A stretch of 42,238 bases of DNA from Planctomycetota bacterium (GCA_023143375.1 JAGLHQ010000194.1:1-42238), one strand, 5' to 3'. Positions 1 to 9,246 are shown, counted from the first letter of the stretch. A program made the numbers and translations. The notes: generated by a model not told the origin, from the letters alone.

Positions 1-524
1 CGGTTTAGGCCGGCTGCGGCTATTATTATAGCGTCGATCTGGCCCGATTCTACCTTTTCGACGCGTGTTTCGACGTTGCCTCGGAGGGATTGACAGTCGA
101 GGTCGGGGCGAATCCGCTTTAGCTGGGCTATTCTTCGAAGGCTTGAGGTGCCGATGGTGGCGCCAGCGGGCAGATCTTCGATGGAATCGGACTTCTTGTT
201 GCTGATAAGGGCATCTGCGACATCTTCTCGAACTGGTATGGCGGCAACTATAAGGCCCTCTCTAATTGCGGTGGGAAGGTCCTTTAGGCTGTGTACTGCC
301 AGGTCCGCTCGACCGTCGAGGAGGGCATTTTCGACCTCTGAGGTGAAAAAACCAATGGTTCCTGCTTTGTAGAGGAATTCCGACCTGTCACGATCCCCTT
401 TTGTTGAAATTTCGACGATCTGGACAGCGATATTATCAGAGAAGTCTCGTAATCGCGAGGCGATGTGGTTTGATTGTGTTAACGCCAGTTTGCTTGCTCT
501 TGTTGCGATCCTTATAGTTCTCAT
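1..524 (-). CDS. hemC: Hydroxymethylbilane synthase (porphobilinogen deaminase), N-terminal part
   Basis: Joins four porphobilinogens into hydroxymethylbilane in the cytoplasm, the third step of tetrapyrrole synthesis. The reverse strand reads MRTIRIATRASKLAL from an ATG at 522-524 and stays open to the window edge (about 174 codons). Family motifs are clear: STKGD near residue 42, AVHSLKDLPT near residue 80 and GTSSLRR near residue 125. The dipyrromethane-binding cysteine lies in the C-terminal domain, beyond the window. A GGAG sequence sits about ten bases before the start. The gene is divergent from the ahbB-hemA-ahbDC operon, with about 200 bases between them. The gene is cut by the window, not visibly broken. 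Confidence 0.95.
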   Translation of the reverse strand, partial: MRTIRIATRASKLALTQSNHIASRLRDFSDNIAVQIVEISTKGDRDRSEFLYKAGTIGFFTSEVENALLDGRADLAVHSLKDLPTAIREGLIVAAIPVREDVADALISNKKSDSIEDLPAGATIGTSSLRRIAQLKRIRPDLDCQSLRGNVETRVEKVESGQIDAIIIAAAGLN

Positions 525-641
525 AAATATTGGTCTCCACAAAGGTTTAACGGGTTACTTTTACAAAAAGATGGACGAAAATTCAAGTTTTTTCGTAAAT
601 GGACGTTTAATTGCCGGTGATATGCGTCGGCGATAGATTTA

Positions 642-669
642 TTGCGTTTTGGTATTCTTTTTGTATAAT
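642..669 (+). promoter_or_regulatory. Candidate sigma70-type promoter for ahbB operon
   Basis: TTGCGT (642-647), a 16-base spacer and a perfect TATAAT (664-669) lie about 60 bases before the ahbB start, in the gap shared with divergent hemC. The -35 box is poor and the -10 box excellent. Inferred from sequence only. Confidence 0.45.
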
Positions 670-728
670 CCCATATTGAATAAGCCCTTAGGGACGAAAT
701 CAGACAGGCTATCAGAATCGGAAAACAA

Positions 729-1205
729 ATGAACGATATTGAACGCAAGGTCGTAAAGGCAATACAGCATGGAATGCCGAAAAGCCTTACGCCGTATGAA
801 GATATGGCGAAAGAAGCGGGGATTACGACCGACGAAATCCTTGGTGTTTTGAACGGCTGGGCAGAGAATAAGAAGCTCAGGCGGATCGGTGCGATCGTAA
901 ATCACTTTGAAGTGGGATTGAGTGCGGGGATGATGACGGTGTGGCAGGTTCCTGAGGATCAACTTGAGGAAGTCGGCGAGCAACTTGCGGGTTTTAAAGA
1001 GGTTTCTCATGCGTACGCACGACAAGGCAGCGAGGACTGGCCATACAACTTATATACGATGGTGCACGGATCCACTGAAGAAGAGGTTAAAAACACGATC
1101 GAGAGAATGAGCGAAACATGCGGAGTGAAAAATTATAGCGGTCTTGGGACGATTAAAGAGTTAAAGAAAGTTCCCCCTACTTATATCGTTAATGGCACGG
1201 ATTAG
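729..1205 (+). CDS. ahbB: Siroheme decarboxylase subunit, AhbB-like
   Basis: One half of the AhbAB (NirDL-related) enzyme that removes two carboxyl groups from siroheme to give 12,18-didecarboxysiroheme. The 158-residue protein has the Lrp/AsnC architecture: an N-terminal helix-turn-helix (residues 1-60, ending KLRRIGAIV) and a C-terminal ligand-binding fold. The WPYNLYTMVHG stretch near residue 107 is what I associate with AhbB rather than AhbA. The setting (ahbC, ahbD and hemA follow) argues for the enzyme and against an amino-acid-responsive regulator. Its partner ahbA lies 7.5 kb away at 8754. First gene of the operon ahbB-hemX-hemA-ahbD-ahbC. The family call is firm; the A/B naming is less certain. 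Confidence 0.85.
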   Translation: MNDIERKVVKAIQHGMPKSLTPYEDMAKEAGITTDEILGVLNGWAENKKLRRIGAIVNHFEVGLSAGMMTVWQVPEDQLEEVGEQLAGFKEVSHAYARQGSEDWPYNLYTMVHGSTEEEVKNTIERMSETCGVKNYSGLGTIKELKKVPPTYIVNGTD

Positions 1206-1232
1206 TTTTAGCGATCTTTTTAAGGTTATAAC

Positions 1233-2117
1233 ATGTTTGAATTACCGCCAATCGAAAAAATATTATTTCTGTCAGTTCTTGCGGTTTTTGCATTAGGCTC
1301 TATCGTGGGGTTTTTGCAGTTGTCCCGAGGCAGGGACAGGTACAGACGCACATTAATATTGCTTATAGCTCTTGGTATTTGTCTTGAGTCGCTTTTGCTG
1401 GTGGTTAGGGCACTGGCTGTCGGAGCGATCCCGCTTACGGGGCTGTTTGAGTCCATGGTTGTTTTGACGACGGTGCTTGGACTTACATACCTGTTCCTTA
1501 GCATCGTTATCAAGCAGGTTTGGTTCGGGTCGGTGATGGCGTGGATCATGTTTGGGATGACGGCGCTTTCGGCGGTAGTGGCAAAGCCCGCCAGCGGACT
1601 TCAACATCATGCAAAAACGCCATGGATAATCTTTCACGGTCTTTCGATGACATTATCCGGGACTATGATAGTGGTTGCAGGAGCGATGAGTTTTTTGTTC
1701 TTGCTGTGCAGGTGGCGCCTTAAACACAAACAGATCAATAAGGTCGTAGGCAGACTGCCTAACATAGAGACGCTGGAGCGGATGAACATTCTTGGACTTA
1801 GGGCTTGTTTTGTGTTGATGAGTTTCGGCTTGGTAAGCGGGATAGGTGTTGCGGTAGTTCGGTCTGAGATGCTTGCGATCAGTGCCGGTGACTGGTTTAC
1901 GGATTCTAAGATAATTGTAATAGCAGTAGCGTGGACGCTTATCGCCGTGATACTTTTTTTAAAAGAAGTTGTATCGCTAAGTGCTAAGCGGATCGCACAG
2001 ATGACGCTGGTAGCGGTATTTTTGATATTGTTCGCTCTTGTTGGTGCGACAATATTCTGCGGATCGGCACATGATTTCAGTAATGACACAACAACTACGA
2101 TCAAGGCGGGAAAGTAA
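1233..2117 (+). CDS. HemX/CcsA-like integral membrane protein
   Basis: A 294-residue protein with about eight hydrophobic segments, related to the cytochrome c assembly/HemX family. Visible family marks are the PLTGLFES segment after the second helix and a conserved histidine in PWIIFHG. The tryptophan-rich WWD heme-handling motif of true CcsA is absent, which favours HemX. In Bacillus, HemX lies just before hemA and lowers the HemA protein level; the same order is seen here. It starts 27 bases after ahbB with AAGG as ribosome site, and its TAA stop shares one base with the hemA ATG, so translation is probably coupled. The exact role (heme handling or HemA control) is inferred. Confidence 0.75.
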   Translation: MFELPPIEKILFLSVLAVFALGSIVGFLQLSRGRDRYRRTLILLIALGICLESLLLVVRALAVGAIPLTGLFESMVVLTTVLGLTYLFLSIVIKQVWFGSVMAWIMFGMTALSAVVAKPASGLQHHAKTPWIIFHGLSMTLSGTMIVVAGAMSFLFLLCRWRLKHKQINKVVGRLPNIETLERMNILGLRACFVLMSFGLVSGIGVAVVRSEMLAISAGDWFTDSKIIVIAVAWTLIAVILFLKEVVSLSAKRIAQMTLVAVFLILFALVGATIFCGSAHDFSNDTTTTIKAGK

Positions 2118-3421
2118 TGCGGATAATCCTTGCAGGGCTAAACCATAAGACGGCATCGGTCGATGTTCGCCAGCGACTTGCTTTCGATTCACAGCAAGCC
2201 CGAGATGCGCTTATGGAGCTTAAGGAAAAGCACCCGGCTGGTGAGTTTGTATTGCTTTCTACGTGTAATCGCGTTGAGCTTTATTGTGCGACCCAGGACG
2301 AGGATGCACTCGGCGCCGATGAGATGGTGAAGTTTTTGTCAGATAGCAGAAACACGGCTGTCAATGAATTCAAAGAGTATCTGTATATTCTTTATGACAG
2401 CGAAGCGGTACGGCATCTTTTAACGGTAACAGCAAGCCTTGACAGCATGGTGGTGGGCGAATCGCAGATCAACGCGCAGGTCAAGGAAAGTTTTCGTCTT
2501 GCGAACCGGATAAACAGTGCGGGCAAGGTGCTGAGCAAGCTGTTCCATTGTGCGTTCTCAACGAGCAAGGACATCTACACGAACACTTCGATAAACAGCA
2601 GACGGGTAAGTGTTGCAGGGGTTGCGGTTGAGCTTTCATGCCAGCTTTTTGAAGACATCAAGGCTGCTGAGGTGAAAGTTATCGGTTCCGGAGAAATGGG
2701 AGAGCTGCTGGTAGAACACTTCCTGCATATAAAATGCGAAAACATAACGCTGATAAACCGGTCCGAACACCGGGGAAAAACAGTTGCCGAAAAACATGGG
2801 GTAGCCTCGGATACATGGGAAAACATGGACGAGAACCTTTGCCAGGCAAACATCGTAGTCGGATCTGCGACGGCGACACAGGGATACTTGTTCGATAAGA
2901 GCCGGTTTGAAAAGATAATGCACGAGCGAAAAGGCAAGACACTGCTGATAGTGGATATCGCAGTGCCAAGGAGTTTTGATCCGGCGATAAACGATCTTGA
3001 GAATGTTTATCTTTACAGCGTTGACGATCTTGCACAGGTGGTACAGGAAAACATGAAGTTCAGAGAAGACGATGTTGAAAATGCAGTGGAGATCATCTGT
3101 CAGCAGAGCGACGAGTTTATGGACTGGTTCGAGATGCGGGACATCGGCCCGCTGATCGGTCAGATCAAGGGGGATTTCGACAGGATCAGACGTAACGAAA
3201 TGGAAAGGTTTTTCGCAGGTGAAGGAGAAGATGCTTGCTGTAAAGAGGTGATGGAACAGACAGTGTCGCGCATTGTTAATAAGCTGCTGCATTGCGTGAT
3301 AAAAAATATTAACTCGGTAGCTAAAAACCATAGTGTCGACGAAGCAAAACAGCTTGCGGATAATATCGCAAGACAAGCCAGAGAAATAATATCCGAAAGC
3401 ATTGAAAAAAAAGATCGATAA
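2117..3421 (+). CDS. hemA: Glutamyl-tRNA reductase
   Basis: NADPH-dependent reduction of glutamyl-tRNA(Glu) to glutamate-1-semialdehyde, the committed step of C5-type heme synthesis. The 434 residues match the usual length. The catalytic cysteine is Cys50 in STCNRVELY, followed by VVGESQI near residue 112 in the catalytic domain. The nucleotide-binding loop VIGSGEMGELL is near residue 188. The helical dimerisation domain runs from about residue 330 to the end. The start overlaps the stop of the HemX-like gene by one base. GSA aminomutase (hemL, 5856-7133), which takes the unstable product, is nearby on the other strand. Confidence 0.97.
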   Translation: MRIILAGLNHKTASVDVRQRLAFDSQQARDALMELKEKHPAGEFVLLSTCNRVELYCATQDEDALGADEMVKFLSDSRNTAVNEFKEYLYILYDSEAVRHLLTVTASLDSMVVGESQINAQVKESFRLANRINSAGKVLSKLFHCAFSTSKDIYTNTSINSRRVSVAGVAVELSCQLFEDIKAAEVKVIGSGEMGELLVEHFLHIKCENITLINRSEHRGKTVAEKHGVASDTWENMDENLCQANIVVGSATATQGYLFDKSRFEKIMHERKGKTLLIVDIAVPRSFDPAINDLENVYLYSVDDLAQVVQENMKFREDDVENAVEIICQQSDEFMDWFEMRDIGPLIGQIKGDFDRIRRNEMERFFAGEGEDACCKEVMEQTVSRIVNKLLHCVIKNINSVAKNHSVDEAKQLADNIARQAREIISESIEKKDR

Positions 3422-3423
3422 TA

Positions 3424-4545
3424 ATGAAACCCGATGCAGACAAACAGATGCTCAGACTTTTGTTCTGGGAGACGACGATCAAATGCAACCTTTCATGCGC
3501 TCACTGTAGAAGGGTCGAAGACGATGAGCAGGTGATAACCGACATGTCAACCGAGCAGTCCAAAGCGATGATCGATCAGTTGGCAGATGTGGGGCGAAAG
3601 CAGGGGTTTATGCCGATACTGGTATTTTCCGGCGGCGAACCGCTTTGCAGGGGCGACCTGTTTGAGGTGATAGAATATGCAGGAAGAAAGGGGCTTATAC
3701 TTGCGCTTGCGACCAATGGAACGCTGATCGACGAAAAGGTCGCAAAGAAAGTAAAACAAAGCGGCCTTCAACGTGTATCGATAAGCCTTGACGGAGCAAC
3801 GAGCGAGGTGCATAACAAGCTTAGGCAACAGCAAGGGTCGTTCGAGGCGGCGACACAAGGGATTAACAACCTTAGAGACAACGAAGTTCCTTTCCAGATC
3901 AATGTTACGATGACAAAATATAACGCCGATCAACTGGAAGAAATTTACGAGCTTGCAAAATCGCTTGGTTCGGTGGCGCTGCATATATTTATGCTCGTTC
4001 CCGTCGGATGCGGCCGGCAGTTCAAAGAAGATGACATGCTAAGTGCTGCCGAATACGAAAAGATGATGCTCAAGATCGCAGACCTTGACGCACAGGGCCA
4101 AATACAGGTAAAGGTGACATGCGGACCGCATTACGAGAGGGTTATACGGGAAAGCGGCCTGGCAGAAAAACGAAGCAAGCCTATGCCGAGATCGGGACAC
4201 CCTGCGATGAGCGGCCATCCGGGTGGTGTTGCCAAAACAACCAAGGGATGCCTTGCGGGGCTTGGAGTTATCTTCGTAGGTCATCAGGGAGACGTGTTCC
4301 CATGCGGGTATTTGCCCATCAACTGCGGTAACGTAACCACCCAAACCATCGAGGAAATTTGGTGCCAAAGCGAGGACCTGGCAAAGATGCGGGATACTGG
4401 CAAGCTTGAAGGTAAGTGCGGAGTGTGTGGGTATAAGGAAGTGTGCGGCGGATGCAGAGCGAGAGCTTATGCGGCGACAGGTAACTACATGGCAGAGGAA
4501 CCGTTCTGCGAATACATTCCAAAAAAAATGAAAGCTGAAAACTAA
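3424..4545 (+). CDS. ahbD: Radical SAM heme b synthase AhbD
   Basis: Decarboxylates the two propionate side chains of Fe-coproporphyrin III to vinyl groups, giving heme b without oxygen. Residues 11-30 carry the radical SAM cluster motif CNLSCAHC (Cys21, Cys25, Cys28) after FWETT. The GGEP motif for SAM binding is at about residue 70. The C-terminal SPASM-like region (from about residue 280) has cysteines in CGYLP, KCGVCGYKEVCGGCRA and FCEYIP that should hold an auxiliary [4Fe-4S] cluster. Length is 373 residues. The short N-terminus before the cluster separates it from AhbC/NirJ, which has an extra KLYC...RYG leader. It starts two bases after the hemA stop. Confidence 0.92.
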   Translation: MKPDADKQMLRLLFWETTIKCNLSCAHCRRVEDDEQVITDMSTEQSKAMIDQLADVGRKQGFMPILVFSGGEPLCRGDLFEVIEYAGRKGLILALATNGTLIDEKVAKKVKQSGLQRVSISLDGATSEVHNKLRQQQGSFEAATQGINNLRDNEVPFQINVTMTKYNADQLEEIYELAKSLGSVALHIFMLVPVGCGRQFKEDDMLSAAEYEKMMLKIADLDAQGQIQVKVTCGPHYERVIRESGLAEKRSKPMPRSGHPAMSGHPGGVAKTTKGCLAGLGVIFVGHQGDVFPCGYLPINCGNVTTQTIEEIWCQSEDLAKMRDTGKLEGKCGVCGYKEVCGGCRARAYAATGNYMAEEPFCEYIPKKMKAEN

Positions 4546-4586
4546 ACTTGTAAATTAATAAGTTTCGATAACTTAAAAGAAAAATT

Positions 4587-5840
4587 ATGATCAACATTAC
4601 AAAACTCTATTGCGATCAGATCACGCCGGGCGACTGGTTGAGGTATGGTAAAAAAGAGGGCGGCGAAAGAGAAGGCGAAGTGATTCCGAAGAAGGCGTCT
4701 GAAAGACGTCCTATCGTTGTGTGGAACATCACCAGGGAATGCAATCTTAAATGCGTACACTGTTATAACGACAGTGGCGTTGCCAAGGAGTGTAACGACG
4801 CAACGACAGGGGAGGCTAAGGCAGTGCTGGACGATCTGGCAGATTACGGTGTACCTTCGGTATTGTTCTCGGGCGGTGAACCCTTGATGCGCCCGGACCT
4901 TTTTGAGTTGATGCAGTATGCAGCGGACAAGGGGTTGCGTGTTGTCATATCAACTAACGGAACGCTGATAAAGGACGAAGAGGCCAAAAAGATCAAGCAC
5001 ATCGGCGTTTCATACGTTGGCATCAGCCTTGACGGTATCGGCGAGATCAACGATAAGTTCAGGGGCGTTGACGGCGCTTTCGAGCGTGCGGTACGCGGGA
5101 TCAAGGCATGCCAGGCTGCGGGTGTTCGTATTGGGCTAAGATTAACGCTGACGAAAAAAAATGCGATGGATGTCGATCGGCTGTTCGACTTCTTCGATGC
5201 CAACGGTATCGAAAGAGCGTGCTTCTATCATCTGGTTCCAAGCGGAAGAGGCGAAGGAATGTTCAGCGACGATGACCTTACTCACACCCAAAGCAGAGAT
5301 GTTATCGAAAGGATAATGGCAAGGACAAAAGCGTTTAGAGATGCGGGCAAGACGACAGACATCCTGACGGTGGATAACCATGCAGACGGTGTCTATCTTT
5401 ATCTTAAACTGCTGAAGGAAGACCCAAAACGTGCAAAAGAAGTTTGGGAGTTGCTAACCTGGAACGGCGGCGGGATGAACTCCAGCGGTGTTGGCATCGG
5501 TTGTATTGATTTCAACGGCAAGGTTCACGCCAACCAGTTCTGGGGGCATTACGATCTTGGCGATATCCACGAGAAGAAATTCAGCGAGATATGGAGCAAC
5601 AACCAAGAGCCGCTGCTTAAGGGGCTAAGGAACCGCAGGGGGTATGTCAAGGGCAGATGTCGTCTCTGCAAGTTCTTCGACGCGTGCGGCGGAAGCCTTC
5701 GGGTAAGAGCCGACCTTTACTTCAACGATCCATGGGCACCTGATCCCGGATGTTATCTTACCGACGAAGAGATCGGGATTGACGAGGCAAAGATCGCAGA
5801 AATGAAAGAATGTAACGAAATATTCGAGATGCCGGAGTAG
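4587..5840 (+). CDS. ahbC: Radical SAM 12,18-didecarboxysiroheme deacetylase AhbC
   Basis: Removes the two acetate side chains of 12,18-didecarboxysiroheme to give Fe-coproporphyrin III. The N-terminal leader (KLYC, LRYGK) typical of AhbC/NirJ precedes the radical SAM motif CNLKCVHC (Cys52, Cys56, Cys59). FSGGEPLMRP follows at about residue 92. The C-terminus carries the auxiliary-cluster cysteines in GIGCID, RCRLCKFFDACGGSLRVRA and GCYL. Length is 417 residues. NirJ of heme d1 synthesis is a close relative, but no other nir gene is here and ahbD is next door, so AhbC is preferred. It is separated from ahbD by 41 A/T-rich bases. It converges on hemL with a 15-base gap. Confidence 0.92.
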   Translation: MINITKLYCDQITPGDWLRYGKKEGGEREGEVIPKKASERRPIVVWNITRECNLKCVHCYNDSGVAKECNDATTGEAKAVLDDLADYGVPSVLFSGGEPLMRPDLFELMQYAADKGLRVVISTNGTLIKDEEAKKIKHIGVSYVGISLDGIGEINDKFRGVDGAFERAVRGIKACQAAGVRIGLRLTLTKKNAMDVDRLFDFFDANGIERACFYHLVPSGRGEGMFSDDDLTHTQSRDVIERIMARTKAFRDAGKTTDILTVDNHADGVYLYLKLLKEDPKRAKEVWELLTWNGGGMNSSGVGIGCIDFNGKVHANQFWGHYDLGDIHEKKFSEIWSNNQEPLLKGLRNRRGYVKGRCRLCKFFDACGGSLRVRADLYFNDPWAPDPGCYLTDEEIGIDEAKIAEMKECNEIFEMPE

Positions 5841-5855
5841 GGCTCTGTTCGATTT

Positions 5856-7133
5856 TTACAGTTTGATGCTTCTCAAAGCTTCTATCGTTTTCTTCAGGTG
5901 AGCATCCGTGTGCTTTGTCGATAGGAAATTGGCCTCGAACTGCGACGGGGGCAGATAGATATCGGCCTTCAGCATCTGCTGGAAATATTTCGCATACATC
6001 TTCGTGTTAGAAGTAAAAGCAGAGTCAAAATCCGTAACATCGCTATCGGTAAAGAAAACCGTAAACATCGAACCTACCTGATTAATAGTGTGAGCGACTC
6101 CCTTTTCATCCAGAACTTCACTGATCTGTTTGCAGAACTTTTTGGTTCTTCGTTCCAGTGCCGCGTAAGGCTTTTGCGATCTTAAAGCCCTTAAAGTTGC
6201 GATACCGGCTGTGACGCAAACCGGGTTACCCGAAAGTGTGCCTGCCTGATAGACGCTGCCCTGCGGTGAAAGGTTGTTCATGATAGAAGCCTTGCCGCCG
6301 ACAGCACCTATCGGGAAACCCCCGCCGATTATCTTACCGAGGCATGTAAGGTCGGCTTTTACGCCGATCTTTTTCTGGACGCCCCCGTAATCAACGCGGA
6401 ATCCGGTGATAACTTCGTCAAAGATCAGCAGGCTCTTGTTCTTATTGCAAAGTGTTCTTAGACTTTTAAGGAAACTTTTCTTCGCAGGTATTACGCCCAT
6501 GTTGCCTGCGACGGGTTCTATAATAACTGCTGCGATCTGGTCGGAATATTTTTCAAACAATTTCTTAACATTGTCAATATCATTGTAGTTTGCAAGTATC
6601 GTGTGTTTTGCAAAATCTTTCGGCACGCCCGGGCTTGAAGGTGCGCCCAGAGTAAGAGCGCCGGAGCCGGCGCTGACGAGCATGTGATCGACATGGCCGT
6701 GATAGCCGCCGATGAATTTGATTATCTTATCTCTGCCCGTGGTTCCGCGTGCGAGACGAACGGCTGTCATGACAGCTTCTGTGCCGGAGCTGACGAGGCG
6801 AACCTTCTGGACAGACTCGATCGCATCGACGATCATCTTTGCAAGATCCGTTTCGACGGTCGTAGGGATGCCGTAGCTGCTGCCCCTGGAGATTGCTTTT
6901 TTTACATCGGCAAGGATCACATTGTTGGCATGGCCCAGGATCATCGGCCCCCATGAAAGGCAATAGTCGATATAGCGATTGCCGTCGACATCGTAGAGGT
7001 ACACGCCTTTTGCCCTGTCGATAAAGATAGGCGCAGCGCCTACGGATTTGAATGCACGCACGGGAGAGTTTACCCCGCCGGGGATGACTTTGCATGCGTT
7101 ACTGAACGATCTTGCGTTCTTTTGCGTTCTCAT
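5856..7133 (-). CDS. hemL: Glutamate-1-semialdehyde 2,1-aminomutase
   Basis: PLP enzyme that moves the amino group of glutamate-1-semialdehyde to form 5-aminolevulinate. The 425-residue protein shows SSGTEA (about 115-120), the FDEVITGFR aspartate motif that contacts the PLP pyridine nitrogen (about 238-246) and the PLP lysine Lys267 in CLGKIIGGGFPIGA. AAGGA six bases before the ATG supports the start. It lies 11 bases after cobA-hemD on the same strand, so the two form an operon opposite to hemA. Its substrate comes from HemA encoded at 2117. Confidence 0.97.
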   Translation of the reverse strand: MRTQKNARSFSNACKVIPGGVNSPVRAFKSVGAAPIFIDRAKGVYLYDVDGNRYIDYCLSWGPMILGHANNVILADVKKAISRGSSYGIPTTVETDLAKMIVDAIESVQKVRLVSSGTEAVMTAVRLARGTTGRDKIIKFIGGYHGHVDHMLVSAGSGALTLGAPSSPGVPKDFAKHTILANYNDIDNVKKLFEKYSDQIAAVIIEPVAGNMGVIPAKKSFLKSLRTLCNKNKSLLIFDEVITGFRVDYGGVQKKIGVKADLTCLGKIIGGGFPIGAVGGKASIMNNLSPQGSVYQAGTLSGNPVCVTAGIATLRALRSQKPYAALERRTKKFCKQISEVLDEKGVAHTINQVGSMFTVFFTDSDVTDFDSAFTSNTKMYAKYFQQMLKADIYLPPSQFEANFLSTKHTDAHLKKTIEALRSIKL

Positions 7134-7144
7134 ATCATTTCCTT

Positions 7145-8545
7145 TTAAGCGTTAGGATCCTTGGGCATCGGTTCGCCGTCGATTCCGTATTCGTTTGCAA
7201 CCGCAAGTGTAGGAGCGCCAAGCCCGTAGACCTTTATGCCTGCGGGAACTTCCTTGAAGTGTTTTAAAAATGCACGAACAGTCGAACCGCTTGTAAACAG
7301 AATAGCGTCGATATAATCGAAGTCTACCGGAGCAGGTTCGATGTCGACGGTTTTATAGACAACAGTTTTTTCGATCTCGACGCCCATAGCAACCAGACCG
7401 TCGGGCAATTCTTTTGAAGAAACCTCAGCCTGGGGCAGAAAAATTTTCTTGCCGCTAACATCGATCTTTGCAAACTCTTCAAGGAGGCCTGCACTGGATT
7501 CGGTAACAGCAACCATATCTGGGATGATGCCGTACTCTGAAAGTTTTGCTGCGGTCGTAGACCCGATGGCGGCGATCTTAACATTTGCAAGGCTTCTTGC
7601 ATCGAGACCCTTTTTAGCAAGTCTTGGGAACAAATTTTTCGCACCGTTTACGCTGGTAAATATGATCCAGTCGAAATCGGCGATTCTTTCTACAACCTCA
7701 TCGACTTGTGAGAAATCGTCAGCGCCCGCGCACTCGATTATTCTGCGGTGGACGATGTTGCCGAGATGTTTGTACCTTTCGGGATGATTGCCGAGGACAA
7801 GGACGTTTGGCTTCTTGCCGAACCAGTCGAGTTTTTCCTGCATCTCGACAACTTTACCGACGATAAAGATCGCGGGTTTTCTCAGCTTCGCCTTTTCTGC
7901 AACTTCGATGAAATTACCGAGGTTGCCCTTTACGACTCGTTGGTCGTAACAGGTCCCGCGCTCAACGGCGGCGATCAAGGCATCTTTCGACCAGCCTTCG
8001 CGTAATAAGGACTCGACGATGTTTTGAATGTTTCCGACGGACATAAGGAACACAACCGTTCCTGCTTTTGGAATATCTATCGGTCTGGTATCGCCTGCTT
8101 TGCGATGGCCGGTGACGATGGCGATGTTCGATGTGCAATCGCGATGTGTTGGTGGGATGCCGGCATAACACGGAACAGCCAGGGCGCTTGTTATCCCGGG
8201 TACGACCTCAAACTCAACATCGGCTTCGAGGCAGGCTTCAGCTTCTTCCCCGCCCCTCCCGAATAAATAACAGTCGCCGCCTTTTAGCCGTACGACTACA
8301 TTTCCGTCTTTGGCTTTGTCAACAAGCCGCTTATTGATCTCACCCTGCGGTAACGTGTGCTTGCTGGCGAACTTACCGACAGAGATCGTCTCGGCGTCGG
8401 GCTTTGCGAATTCCAAAAGCTGAGCGGAGCTTAAATGGTCGTAAAATATAACGTCGGCCTTGCCCAGCAAACGAAAACCTTTTAAGGTGATAAGCTCGAT
8501 ATCACCGGGTCCTGCGCCTACGAGATAGACTTTTCCTTTTGACAT
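7145..8545 (-). CDS. cobA-hemD: Fused uroporphyrinogen III methyltransferase and uroporphyrinogen III synthase
   Basis: A two-domain protein of 466 residues. Residues 1 to about 240 are SUMT/CobA: VYLVGAGPGD at the start, VVVRLKGGDCYLFGRGGEE (about 84-102) and a GIPPTHR segment near 129. This domain methylates uroporphyrinogen III twice with SAM to precorrin-2. Residues 250-466 are HemD: they contain FTSVNGAKNLF and LFTSGSTVRAF, typical of the synthase that closes and flips ring D of hydroxymethylbilane. The fusion channels carbon straight to precorrin-2, as expected for a siroheme-based heme pathway. No CysG-type precorrin-2 dehydrogenase/ferrochelatase domain is attached. Likely operon with hemL. 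Confidence 0.95.
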   Translation of the reverse strand: MSKGKVYLVGAGPGDIELITLKGFRLLGKADVIFYDHLSSAQLLEFAKPDAETISVGKFASKHTLPQGEINKRLVDKAKDGNVVVRLKGGDCYLFGRGGEEAEACLEADVEFEVVPGITSALAVPCYAGIPPTHRDCTSNIAIVTGHRKAGDTRPIDIPKAGTVVFLMSVGNIQNIVESLLREGWSKDALIAAVERGTCYDQRVVKGNLGNFIEVAEKAKLRKPAIFIVGKVVEMQEKLDWFGKKPNVLVLGNHPERYKHLGNIVHRRIIECAGADDFSQVDEVVERIADFDWIIFTSVNGAKNLFPRLAKKGLDARSLANVKIAAIGSTTAAKLSEYGIIPDMVAVTESSAGLLEEFAKIDVSGKKIFLPQAEVSSKELPDGLVAMGVEIEKTVVYKTVDIEPAPVDFDYIDAILFTSGSTVRAFLKHFKEVPAGIKVYGLGAPTLAVANEYGIDGEPMPKDPNA

Positions 8546-8659
8546 TTGCGAAAAGCTCCTGTTAAATTGACAAAACGGCCTCGGCCAGAGGCTTTTATTT
8601 GTAACAATAATAGTTTATAATCTTTTTGTCTTTGGTCAACTTAAATTGATTTGTAGTAG

Positions 8660-8678
8660 CATCATTTTAACAATGATG
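8660..8678. promoter_or_regulatory. Perfect 7-bp inverted repeat before ahbA
   Basis: CATCATT (8660-8666), loop TTAAC, AATGATG (8672-8678) lies in the 208-base gap between divergent cobA-hemD and ahbA. A TATAAT (8616-8621) is also in this gap. It could be a protein operator or a short hairpin in the ahbA leader. No known riboswitch was recognised here. Confidence 0.35.
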
Positions 8679-8753
8679 TCGCTCTAAACAGGTGGCAGAC
8701 TGACGGGCAACGAGCCGGCAGCGAAATGCCTTTAACAAAAAACTTCGGCTAAA

Positions 8754-9227
8754 ATGGATAAAACGGACAAAAGCATACTATCGGTACTTCAAAACGAATT
8801 CCCGATCTGCGCCAAGCCTTATGATATTCTGGCTGAAAAACTTGGCCTAACGGTTGATGAACTTTGGGAACGGATCAACAAGATGATGGATTCAGGCGTG
8901 ATAAGACGCATTGGAGCAAGTCTTGACTCCCAAAAGCTGGGATATTCGAGCACATTAGCGGCTGTAAGGGTCGAAAACGCCGTTGTTGACCAGGCCGCCG
9001 ACCTGATCGGCAGCTACCATGAGGTAACTCACAGCTACCAAAGGGATAATGAATATAACATCTGGTTCACACTTATTGCGGTAAATGACGCCAGAATCGC
9101 CCAAATTTTGGAAGAAATCCGTGTTAAACGGGGCCTAAACGAAAGTGATGTTTTAAATCTGCCGGTGCTGAAACTATTTAAACTGGACGCAAGATTCAAA
9201 ACTAACGCAGAAAAAAAGTCAAAATAA
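8754..9227 (+). CDS. ahbA: Siroheme decarboxylase subunit, AhbA-like
   Basis: Second Lrp/AsnC-fold subunit of siroheme decarboxylase, 157 residues. The N-terminal helix-turn-helix ends with VIRRIGASLDSQKLGY. The THSYQRDNEYNIWFTLIA segment (about 92-109) is the pattern I associate with AhbA/NirD-like subunits. The C-terminus (LPVLKLFKLDARF) is also family-like. It is a diverged paralogue of the AhbB-like protein at 729, and the two should form a heterodimer. It stands alone between divergent cobA-hemD and the nqr operon. A stand-alone transcription factor is the alternative but is unlikely in a heme cluster. Confidence 0.85.
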   Translation: MDKTDKSILSVLQNEFPICAKPYDILAEKLGLTVDELWERINKMMDSGVIRRIGASLDSQKLGYSSTLAAVRVENAVVDQAADLIGSYHEVTHSYQRDNEYNIWFTLIAVNDARIAQILEEIRVKRGLNESDVLNLPVLKLFKLDARFKTNAEKKSK

Positions 9228-9246
9228 ACCAGTCTCTGCTTTCTGT

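Noticed and set aside
2636-3376. 246-codon minus-strand frame opposite hemA
   Set aside because: Antisense shadow; hemA motifs on the plus strand are unambiguous.
8546-8753. Cobalamin or other riboswitch before ahbA/cobA-hemD
   Set aside because: No B12-box or other conserved core could be recognised on either strand.
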